A DNA stretch of 5,040 nt. Origin: Planctomycetota bacterium (GTDB taxonomy: Bacteria; Planctomycetota; UBA1135; GCA-002686595). The position numbers and the translations under genes are program-made. The DNA is taken from positions 1-5,040 of the forward strand of contig JAJDES010000157.1 in assembly GCA_029259675.1 (NCBI GenBank). Reading direction: 5' to 3'. Shown here one piece after another: positions 1 to 5,040 of the stretch (positions are counted from its first letter, which is position 1; every line of letters begins with the position of its first letter). Below the pieces are notes generated by a model that did no database searches, had not been told where the DNA came from, and was given only the letters and a program-made list of their open reading frames with translations.

Positions 1-86
1 TGCGGACGGGACGGCTGGTACGGCTGCAAAAGGCGGACGAAAAACGCAGCGTCGTGGCCGTCGAGTTCGACCGAGAGTCGGACTGA
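1..86 (+). CDS. 3' end of an upstream gene, possibly PilZ-domain protein
   Basis: The frame starting at base 3 is open for 27 codons and stops at TGA 84-86. The peptide (GRLVRLQKADEKRSVVAVEFD, followed by RESD) has the alternating hydrophobic pattern of a terminal beta hairpin. A Gly-x-Leu/Val-Val-x-Leu strand followed by a VAVEF strand is typical of the last two strands of PilZ domains, which bind cyclic di-GMP. The diagnostic RxxxR and D/NxSxxG motifs would lie upstream of the window and cannot be seen, so the family call is tentative. The other two forward frames are also open here, but their translations are rich in Arg, Gly and Ser and look non-coding. The gene ends 43 bases before the acetyltransferase start, so the two could share a transcript. 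Confidence 0.45.
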   Translation, partial: RTGRLVRLQKADEKRSVVAVEFDRESD

Positions 87-129
87 GATCGGGGCTTGGG
101 GCAGCGGCTGCGTTAGGCTGTGCCGGCGC

Positions 130-639
130 ATGAAGCCCCAATCCAATAAAACCGACGGAGAGCCGACTCGCAGCGAAGTGCATGTGCGCGCCGCTCGCCC
201 CGGCGATATCGATTGCCTGGTCGAATTCAATCGGGCCATGGCCCGGGAGACCGAAGCTTTGGAGCTCGACGCGGAACGTCTGGGGCGCGGAGTTTCCGCA
301 GTCTTCGAGGATTCCAATCGCGGGCGCTATTTTATTGCGGATGTCGCTGGTTGCGCGGCGGCAAGCTTGTGCCTGACCTTTGAGTGGAGCGATTGGCGAG
401 CGGGCGTCTTTTGGTGGATCCAAAGCGTTTATGTGGCTCCCGACGCGCGCCGCAAGGGACTGTATCGCGCGCTGTACGAGCATGTGCTGCAGGCCGCAAG
501 AACGGCAAAAAACGTGTGCGGCATCCGGCTTTACGTGGATGCGGACAATACGGGGGCCCAGGCTGTCTACGCCAAATTGGGAATGGAGCACGCCCGCTAC
601 CACATGTACGAGGTCGATTTTGTGATGGGGGAACGATGA
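130..639 (+). CDS. GNAT-family N-acetyltransferase
   Basis: This 169-aa protein is one complete GNAT domain, which transfers an acetyl group from acetyl-CoA to an amine; the substrate is not evident. The N-terminal strand (residues 17-22, VHVRAA, followed by RPGD) opens the fold. The strand SVYVAPDARRKG (99-110) leads into the acetyl-CoA pyrophosphate-binding loop, R107-R-K-G110-L-Y112, and the helix RALYEHVLQAA. The classical loop is R/QxxGxG/A; here the last position is Tyr. The C-terminal part has the usual N140-T-G-A-Q-A-V-Y147 motif followed by KLGM, where the Tyr is the usual general acid. Length fits a single-domain, cytoplasmic GNAT. ATG 130 is used because it precedes the domain by 16 residues; no good Shine-Dalgarno is visible, and GTG 178 is an alternative. 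It is followed by an ATGA overlap with a small ORF and then the two GTPase genes, so it is probably first or second in their operon. A role in modifying a GTPase partner is conceivable but unproven. Confidence 0.9.
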   Translation: MKPQSNKTDGEPTRSEVHVRAARPGDIDCLVEFNRAMARETEALELDAERLGRGVSAVFEDSNRGRYFIADVAGCAAASLCLTFEWSDWRAGVFWWIQSVYVAPDARRKGLYRALYEHVLQAARTAKNVCGIRLYVDADNTGAQAVYAKLGMEHARYHMYEVDFVMGER

Positions 640-737
640 GCGTAGAGCGGGAGAAATTTCGTTCGGCGCAATCCCAAGTAGGGCGGCATGCGCTTGCGCG
701 GAGCTTGCGGATCCCAACTTTGATTGAGCATGTCTAG
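636..737 (+). CDS. Possible 33-aa translational-coupling ORF
   Basis: This short ORF starts at an ATG overlapping the acetyltransferase stop (ATGA, 636-639) and ends at TAG 735-737, five bases beyond the GTPase start at 730. A GGGGGA stretch (627-632) lies only three bases before the ATG, so reinitiation by ribosomes finishing the acetyltransferase is more likely than independent loading. The 33-residue product is basic and polar (MSVEREKFRS at the start, LRIPTLIEHV at the end), with no recognised domain. It fills the otherwise empty gap between two co-directional genes and could deliver ribosomes to the GTPase start, which lacks a clear ribosome binding site. Alternatively the frame is open by chance, as is common in GC-rich DNA. 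Confidence 0.35.
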   Translation: MSVEREKFRSAQSQVGRHALARSLRIPTLIEHV

Positions 738-2538
738 TCCGAACGACAAATTGCCCACGAGCTTGCGTCAGCTGCTGCAGCGCATGGATGCGGAGCCGCG
801 GGCTGCGGCGGCCGCACCGGCGGTGCGCGCCCGGGATCGCTTGTTGCGGGATTTGTTGCCGCGCACGGCCGGCGACACCCCGTACTTGGTGGCCGGAATT
901 GTCGGCCCCAACAATGCCGGCAAGTCGGCCCTGTTCAATTCGATCAGCGGTCGCGCGATTTCACCCTCGTCGCCCACGGGGGGACTCACCAAGCGGCTAT
1001 GGGGCGCGGCTCATCCTGAATTGTTGGCGCACTTGGAAGCGGAGCCGACGCTCAAGCGTTTTCTATTCCGTCGCGCGGACAATTTGACTCCCGAGCAAAT
1101 AGAGGCCGCCGCCAGCGGAACCAATCCGCCCGAGGAATTGTTGATCAGCAGTGTCGATGACATGCCCCCCGGCCTGCTGCTGATTGATACGCCCGATTTC
1201 GACAGCATCATGCTCGAGAATCGGGCGGCAAGCGAATCACTCTTGGCCGTGGCCGACTTGGCCTTGGCGGTGGTGACGAGGCACACCTATCAAAATCGCG
1301 AGGTGGTCGAGTACTTGCAACGGTGGCTCTCCCACGGCCGGCCGTGGATTTTGGTTTACAACGAAGCACCCAATGCTGATTTGGCTTTGAGCCATGCTGA
1401 GAAATTGGCGTCGGATTTGGACAGTCGCCCCTTGGCCGTGTTTTGGTCACCGCACGATTTGGAGTTGCAAGAGGGGCGCGGCCGCCTGGAGCCCGTCAGT
1501 GCGCAGGCGATCGCCAACCGCAGTTCCGATTCACTGCGCGACTTTCTCTTCGATCAAGTGCAAGTGGCCGAAGTGAAAACGAATGCGCTGCGAGCTTCCC
1601 TAAACCAGTTGGACGATGACTTGCTCGAATGGTGCGCCTTGCTGGAGGAGCGCCGTGCGGATGCCGATCGAATTCTTGATTGCGCGCGCGAGCATGCCTA
1701 TCGAGCCGCGTTGCAAATTGCAGGCGGCGCGATGCCGGGCGAGCCCTTTATCGCGGCTTTTCGCATTGTGTTGGATCGTCGCAGCAATGAACTCAGTCGG
1801 CGTTGGCGCATGGGCTTGCGCCGAGCGCGCCTGAAGTTGGAGGCCATCCCCAGTTTGTTTCGCCGCTCGAAAAAAACGCAGGAGTCGGACTCTTCAAAGC
1901 CTGGGGGGAAGCCGGCGGACAGCATTTTGGCGCGCGCCGAAGCCGAGATCTTGGAGCGGGTTTGGCCTTCCCTTTGGGAGAACATCGTTCGAGACCTCGG
2001 CGTTGAAGCGCGTGAGGGCGCGCGCTCGCGGCTTTCGGCCGGTTTGCGCACGGCCTTGGATGAGCGCTTGGCGCCTGAGTTTAGCAAGCAGCGCCTAGAG
2101 TCCGTGCGCGTGCGAATTGCGGAGACGGCGCCCGATGTGGAGAGTTTTCGCGAAGCTTGCGAAGCGCTGATTGAAGATGCCATAGCGCGTCGCGGTCGCG
2201 ACTGGGATATTCAAGCCGCGGTTGACGTGACGCTGTTGGCGCCGCTTGCGATCGGAGCTACGGTCATTCTTAAGACCGGGGGATTGGGCAGTGACGTGGG
2301 CGTTGCCGGGGGAGCTGCTGTTTCCAGCTACCTCATGGAAAAGTACTCGCACTTGCTGGGCTCCAAGATTACTGCCGACGCGGCTTTGCGCTGGGCGGAG
2401 TTGCGAGCGGACCAACTTGGACCCCCGATGGTTGAGGCCATACTCGGAGCGATCCAGGGCGAACTTGACGAGGGTGTTCGCGCCAGCGCTCAGCTCGCAG
2501 CCGACATCAAAGGACTGCGCAAGGAGATCATGAGTTGA
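730..2538 (+). CDS. Large divergent GTPase, dynamin-like/Era-like (first of pair)
   Basis: This 602-aa protein has an N-terminal GTPase domain (about 50-275) and a long helical C-terminal half. Numbering from ATG 730, the P-loop is GPNNAGKS (59-66), the switch I threonine is probably in SPTGGLT (81-87), and the G3 motif is DTPDFDS (153-159), where Asp replaces the usual Gly of DxxG. The position of G4 reads NEAPN (211-215) instead of NKxD, and G5 is not classical (FWSPH, 238-242). About 20 extra residues lie between G2 and G3 compared with its neighbour. A basic, Ser/Lys/Gly-rich linker covers about 376-398. A hydrophobic, Gly-rich stretch (about 500-536) could be a membrane-contacting segment, but it is not a convincing transmembrane helix. 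An in-frame TGA at 721-723 limits the start to TTG 724, ATG 730 or later; ATG 730 is preferred. No strong Shine-Dalgarno is seen, so coupling to upstream translation is plausible. It overlaps the next GTPase gene by four bases. The P-loop GTPase fold is secure, the dynamin-like assignment is an inference, and no gene name is justified. Confidence 0.92.
   Translation: MSSPNDKLPTSLRQLLQRMDAEPRAAAAAPAVRARDRLLRDLLPRTAGDTPYLVAGIVGPNNAGKSALFNSISGRAISPSSPTGGLTKRLWGAAHPELLAHLEAEPTLKRFLFRRADNLTPEQIEAAASGTNPPEELLISSVDDMPPGLLLIDTPDFDSIMLENRAASESLLAVADLALAVVTRHTYQNREVVEYLQRWLSHGRPWILVYNEAPNADLALSHAEKLASDLDSRPLAVFWSPHDLELQEGRGRLEPVSAQAIANRSSDSLRDFLFDQVQVAEVKTNALRASLNQLDDDLLEWCALLEERRADADRILDCAREHAYRAALQIAGGAMPGEPFIAAFRIVLDRRSNELSRRWRMGLRRARLKLEAIPSLFRRSKKTQESDSSKPGGKPADSILARAEAEILERVWPSLWENIVRDLGVEAREGARSRLSAGLRTALDERLAPEFSKQRLESVRVRIAETAPDVESFREACEALIEDAIARRGRDWDIQAAVDVTLLAPLAIGATVILKTGGLGSDVGVAGGAAVSSYLMEKYSHLLGSKITADAALRWAELRADQLGPPMVEAILGAIQGELDEGVRASAQLAADIKGLRKEIMS
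2521..2526 (+). promoter_or_regulatory. Shine-Dalgarno AAGGAG selecting a TTG start
   Basis: AAGGAG lies inside the last codons of the first GTPase gene, eight bases before TTG 2535. That is ideal spacing for TTG and too close for the ATG at 2530, which in any case is the penultimate-codon region of the upstream gene and reaches TGA after one more codon. The site therefore fixes the start of the second GTPase at TTG and gives a TTGA stop-start overlap. Confidence 0.85.
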
Positions 2539-4346
2539 ATCAACGCAATTTGAATTCGAACCCGAATCCCGAACGTGGCCATGCCGCCGGCAGTGAATCG
2601 CCCAGCAGTCCCTTGGCTCTGCAATTGACGCGTTTGCGCCGCGAATTGGAAACGGATTTGAACGGTGTTGCTTGCTTGCGAGCTGTCAAGGAGCGCGACA
2701 TCGCTGTCGAGCGGATCAAGCGCGACCTCGACAGGCAATTAGAACGGGTGCAGCGCGCAGCCGTGATCACCCTGGTCGGTGCGACGGGTGCGGGCAAGTC
2801 GACGCTGCTCAACGCCCTGGTGGGTGCGCCGGTGGCCAAGGAAGGTCAAGACCGTCCGACGACCAGTGTGCCCGTTATCTACGCCCCGGCCGATGCGGAC
2901 CTGGGGCAATTGACTAGCGGCTTGCCGGGCGGGGAGCCGCGAATTGAGCGCTACGAGACGGGTGGCCGCGGCCCTTGGACCGAACAGGTCTTGATCGATG
3001 CGCCGGACGTCAACAGCACTGCGCGCGAGCATCGCAAGGTTGTGGAAGCTTTGGCGGAGCGCAGCGATGTCTTGGTGGTCGTTTTGCATCACCAATCCAT
3101 CGTCGAGGAGGCTTCGGTCAGTTTTGTGGATGCCTTCAAGGGGCGCCGGCGCATGATTTTTGTGCTGGGTCGCGCCGATGAGCAGAGCGAGACGTCGCGC
3201 ACGGAGCTGCTGCGGGTGCTGACGGACATGGTGCGCGATCGGTGGGATGCCGAGGGCGCGCCCGTGCTGGCACTTTCGGCTCGAGCTGCCCAAAGTCAGC
3301 CGGATACGCCCGGTTGGAGTGAGCTTTGTGAAGCCCTAACGGAACTTGCACGCGAAGGCATGCTCGGCGGGGTGAGGCGCAACAACGCCCTGGGGACTGC
3401 GGCTGAACTGGGACACTTGATTCAATCGCTCCCCGCAAACATTGCGGATGACTTGACGGTCTTCACCAAGGACGTCGCGAGCAGTCTGGAGGAGCTGCAC
3501 GAAAAGATCTCCTCGGAGGTCAGCTTGCGCCTGCGCCTGCGGCGTTCGGATTTGGCTTCGATGCTGTGGAGTGAGGCGGCCAAGCGTTGGGATGGTCCCG
3601 GAGGTTGGGCCCTGCGCGTGGGCGGCATGTCTTCGCTCGGCATGGGGGCGGGACTGCTCTTGGCCAGGCGCAATCCGTTGGTTGCCGCGGGCACGGCCCT
3701 GGGCGGAATGGCCGTAAGCAAATTGGCGGATACACGCGAGCGCAGGCGAGTGCAAACCGTCGATGAGCTCTTTCCATCGGCGACTGAGTTTGAGGAATGG
3801 TTCACCGCCTCTTTTTCGGCGCCGCGCCTGCGAGCCGGTCGCCTGTGCGGAAATTCCATGGCGCTGGGCCTGCCGACCGCGGAGCTTGCAGCGGAGCGCA
3901 TTGCGCCCGCGGTTAGCGACGCGTGGGGCGAATTGGTGCAAAGGGATTTGCCCAGCGCGGCCGAAGCCAGTGCCGTTAGCAAATTGCGTTTCCTATTCGA
4001 CTTACCCGTCTACGTCCTTGGCGCGTGGGTCGTGTACCAGGCCGTTGAGGGATACGCGGGCGGGGACTACTTGGGCATGGATTTCTTGATCAACACGCTC
4101 TTGATCCTCATGGGCTACTTATTTCTCGTTCGGCTTGCATGCCGCAAGTTGCTGAGCTTGCGCGCCGGTAAGTTGCTGGGCAGTGTGATCGAACGGGCCA
4201 AGCTGAGCATGTCGCGGGCCACCTTGGATGTTCAACAGGATGTGGATCGCGAAGTCGATGAGCTTCAGCGTGCGCTCGCGAACTTAAGGGATCTTGAGTC
4301 CCGTTGGCGCACTGAGCTGGAGGGCGCGGGCACCCGTGCCGTGTAG
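2535..4346 (+). CDS. Membrane-anchored dynamin-like GTPase (second of pair)
   Basis: This 603-aa protein starts at TTG behind a good Shine-Dalgarno and overlaps the upstream gene by four bases (TTGA). A basic helical region (about 28-75) precedes the G domain, as in dynamin-like proteins. The P-loop is GATGAGKST (82-90), switch I is RPTTSVP (107-113), G3 is DAPDVNS (155-161), G4 is reduced to GRAD (212-215) and G5 is LSAR (247-250). Residues 155-200 align without gaps to the same region of the first GTPase: D-x-P-D, then S, then R six residues later, Asp 11 residues after that, and a hydrophobic VV strand. The proteins are therefore diverged paralogues. The C-terminal half contains a Gly-rich hydrophobic segment (about 356-398), two predicted transmembrane helices (about 488-507 and 515-535) and a final charged helix likely to form a coiled coil (about 552-597). 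This resembles membrane-inserting DLPs and mitofusins, with both ends in the cytoplasm. A membrane-remodelling or tethering role, working with the first GTPase, is inferred. The exact family is not certain. Confidence 0.92.
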   Translation: MNQRNLNSNPNPERGHAAGSESPSSPLALQLTRLRRELETDLNGVACLRAVKERDIAVERIKRDLDRQLERVQRAAVITLVGATGAGKSTLLNALVGAPVAKEGQDRPTTSVPVIYAPADADLGQLTSGLPGGEPRIERYETGGRGPWTEQVLIDAPDVNSTAREHRKVVEALAERSDVLVVVLHHQSIVEEASVSFVDAFKGRRRMIFVLGRADEQSETSRTELLRVLTDMVRDRWDAEGAPVLALSARAAQSQPDTPGWSELCEALTELAREGMLGGVRRNNALGTAAELGHLIQSLPANIADDLTVFTKDVASSLEELHEKISSEVSLRLRLRRSDLASMLWSEAAKRWDGPGGWALRVGGMSSLGMGAGLLLARRNPLVAAGTALGGMAVSKLADTRERRRVQTVDELFPSATEFEEWFTASFSAPRLRAGRLCGNSMALGLPTAELAAERIAPAVSDAWGELVQRDLPSAAEASAVSKLRFLFDLPVYVLGAWVVYQAVEGYAGGDYLGMDFLINTLLILMGYLFLVRLACRKLLSLRAGKLLGSVIERAKLSMSRATLDVQQDVDREVDELQRALANLRDLESRWRTELEGAGTRAV

Positions 4347-4394
4347 AGGTGCGTTCCTGCGCTACTTTCGCCGTTGAACCGGCCAAGGAGCCAA

Positions 4395-4559
4395 ATGAAC
4401 AAGGAAGCACACTCCGTGCCATGTGAATTTCAACCATGCGCGGTGCCGGCAGCACAAATGCTTCACTGCGCAAGAGCCTGTCGTTCACATCTTTTGCTCG
4501 ATCGGGTAGGGGAGCGAAAGTCGGTTTCCTGTTCGATGTGCGTGGGCGGATTTTTTTAG
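4395..4559 (+). CDS. Possible small cysteine-rich protein (weak)
   Basis: A 54-aa ORF starts at ATG 4395, four bases after AAGGAG (4385-4390), a slightly short but usable spacing, and stops at TAG 4557-4559, 12 bases before the next gene. It contains six cysteines arranged as CEFQPC (10-15), CARAC (25-29) and CSMC (47-50), which could bind metal. No family is recognised, and the overall composition (few long hydrophobic runs, scattered Arg and Ser) is compatible with chance. A TTG at 4374 would add seven residues but has no ribosome binding site. If it is not a gene, bases 4347-4571 are plain intergenic DNA in which I see no convincing terminator or promoter. Confidence 0.28.
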   Translation: MNKEAHSVPCEFQPCAVPAAQMLHCARACRSHLLLDRVGERKSVSCSMCVGGFF

Positions 4560-4571
4560 GCGGGAGGCAGG

Positions 4572-4808
4572 ATGCTGATCATCGGGCAAGGGCATTTTCT
4601 AAAGGCCGTATTGATGGTCTTTGCGATCCTGTGGATCAGAGAAGTCGTTGGGCGCCTGGGCTCCGACGTTGTGGAGTTCAAGACAACCACGGATCGAATA
4701 GGAAAGCTGACGATCGGATTTTGGTGGCTATTGACCGTCTTCGTCATTTGGTGGCTGATTGCGACTGTCGTGGGCATCGCAGCGGGCATTCTTCAATGGG
4801 TGCAATGA
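4572..4808 (+). CDS. Small two-helix membrane protein, function unknown
   Basis: This 78-aa protein starts at ATG 4572, preceded by GGGAGG (4562-4567) four bases upstream. It has two hydrophobic segments: about residues 8-24 (HFLKAVLMVFAILWIRE) and about 48-74, which is rich in Trp, Val and Ile (GFWWLLTVFVIWWLIATVVG at its core). They are separated by a charged loop with Arg, Lys, Asp and Glu. This gives a small inner-membrane hairpin. It has no cysteines, no signal peptidase site and no motif I recognise. It lies 225 bases after the membrane-associated GTPase on the same strand, so it might be a partner of that system or an independent gene. An overlapping 146-codon frame (4436-4876) has a poor start and a composition typical of a shadow frame, so I favour the 78-aa reading. 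Confidence 0.7.
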   Translation: MLIIGQGHFLKAVLMVFAILWIREVVGRLGSDVVEFKTTTDRIGKLTIGFWWLLTVFVIWWLIATVVGIAAGILQWVQ

Positions 4809-4823
4809 TTACATACTGTCCAA

Positions 4824-4848
4824 CTTCGGTGGGTTTATCCCGACGAAG
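4824..4848 (+). terminator. Imperfect hairpin after the small membrane protein gene
   Basis: CTTCG (4824-4828) pairs with CGAAG (4844-4848), and GGG (4831-4833) pairs with CCC (4839-4841). The two stems are separated by a GT/GA internal mismatch, and the loop is TTTAT. It begins 15 bases after the stop of the 78-aa gene. No U-tract follows, so it is not a standard intrinsic terminator. It could be a weak terminator, an mRNA-stabilising stem or part of a mobile element boundary. Confidence 0.3.
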
Positions 4849-4888
4849 AAATTCCGCAACAACGGTAACCAACTGAACTTGTGCGCAG

Positions 4889-4927
4889 TCCTCTTTCCGA
4901 GGAGGCCCTCCTGGCCTCCCGAGAGGA
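4889..4927 (+). promoter_or_regulatory. Hairpin overlapping the ribosome binding site of the last gene
   Basis: GGAGGCC (4901-4907) and GGCCTCC (4913-4919) form a perfect 7-bp stem around a CTCCT loop. Outside it, TCCTCT (4889-4894) pairs with AGAGGA (4922-4927) across an asymmetric internal loop. The 3' arm of the outer stem contains most of the Shine-Dalgarno (AGGAG, 4924-4928) for ATG 4940, so folding would hide it. This is known for several transposase genes, where it limits expression, but here it is an inference from pairing alone. Confidence 0.45.
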
Positions 4928-4939
4928 GAGTTTTGCCAC

Positions 4940-5040
4940 ATGTTTCAGCCACCGTTTTGCCCCAATCCCCGTTGCTCTGAGCATCAAAAGCCCCGTCCGA
5001 ACTTCTACATTCGTTGCGGCTTTTATAAACCAATCTGCAG
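4940..5040 (+). CDS. 5' end of a zinc-ribbon, transposase-like gene (partial)
   Basis: A frame starting at ATG 4940 is open for 33 codons to the window end. AGGAG at 4924-4928 (or GGAGAG ending at 4930) gives a ribosome binding site 9-11 bases upstream. The peptide begins MFQPPFCPNPRCSEHQ and continues with FYIRCGFYKPIC. The spacing of Cys-Pro-Asn-Pro-x-Cys, a following His, then an aromatic-rich F-Y-x-R-x-G-F-Y segment matches my memory of the N-termini of zinc-ribbon transposase-like proteins, in which a second Cys pair and a catalytic region would follow. Only the first part is visible, so neither the element type nor its integrity can be judged. The start is about 130 bases after the small membrane protein gene, in DNA of lower GC than the GTPase genes, which fits a mobile origin. 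Confidence 0.6.
   Translation, partial: MFQPPFCPNPRCSEHQKPRPNFYIRCGFYKPIC

Noticed and set aside
1..129. Upstream extension of the acetyltransferase frame to the window start
   Set aside because: The frame is open, but its translation is Cys/Trp/Arg/Ser-rich and unlike a protein, and frame 3 there has the better coding pattern.
1698..2183. 161-codon minus-strand frame inside the first GTPase
   Set aside because: Ser/Arg/Ala-rich translation without recognisable structure, fully antisense to a supported gene.
2739..3293. 184-codon minus-strand frame across the P-loop region of the second GTPase
   Set aside because: Antisense to the best-conserved part of the G domain; no motif or ribosome binding site supports it.
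3336..3941. 201-codon open frame on the minus strand inside the second GTPase
   Set aside because: It lies wholly antisense to a gene with clear GTP-binding motifs; its translation is rich in Arg, Gln and Pro with no domain, typical of a shadow frame in GC-rich DNA.
4551..4557. Run of seven T that might mark an intrinsic terminator
   Set aside because: I found no stable GC-rich stem directly before it; only a weak 4-bp GCTC/GAGC pairing about 35 bases upstream.
4436..4876. 146-codon plus-strand frame overlapping the 78-aa membrane protein
   Set aside because: No Shine-Dalgarno before its ATG and a low-hydrophobicity, Arg/Gly/Asp-rich translation. The 78-aa frame has a good ribosome binding site and clear membrane helices.
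4809..5033. 74-codon minus-strand frame at the window end
   Set aside because: It competes with the plus-strand Cys-rich start that has a ribosome binding site, and its translation shows no recognised feature.

Overview
The window is 5 kb of fairly GC-rich bacterial DNA with all supported genes on the + strand. Leucine is often encoded by TTG, and at least one gene starts with TTG behind a strong Shine-Dalgarno sequence. These traits, and the gene types, suggest a high-GC Gram-negative bacterium (for example Myxococcota-like or planctomycete-like). The sequence alone does not fix the phylum.

Layout: (1) Bases 1-86 hold the last 27 codons of an upstream gene, with an ending that resembles a PilZ domain. 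(2) Bases 130-639 encode a GNAT-family N-acetyltransferase. (3) A possible 33-codon ORF (636-737) starts in an ATGA overlap with the acetyltransferase stop and ends just past the start of the next gene, so it could couple their translation. (4) Bases 730-2538 and 2535-4346 encode two large (602 and 603 aa), divergent, paralogous GTPases that overlap by 4 bases. Each has an N-terminal P-loop G domain and a long helical C-terminal half. The second adds a predicted transmembrane hairpin and a terminal coiled coil, an organisation like that of dynamin-like or mitofusin-like proteins. (5) Bases 4347-4571 are mostly intergenic, with one weak cysteine-rich ORF (4395-4559). (6) Bases 4572-4808 encode a 78-aa protein with two membrane segments. 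(7) From about 4800 the GC content drops. There is an imperfect hairpin (4824-4848), then a second hairpin (4889-4927) that overlaps the ribosome binding site of a gene running off the window end (4940-5040). Its Cys-Pro-rich start resembles zinc-ribbon transposase-like proteins.

The core of interest is the GTPase pair. The genes are translationally coupled and equal in length, and they show matching departures from the classical G motifs: DxPD instead of DxxG, and degenerate G4 motifs that retain different residues. Only the second has clear transmembrane segments. The simplest reading is an obligate pair forming a membrane-associated hetero-oligomer, perhaps for membrane remodelling or stress protection. 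The acetyltransferase upstream and the small membrane protein downstream are possible accessories. This function is inferred, not demonstrated by the sequence.
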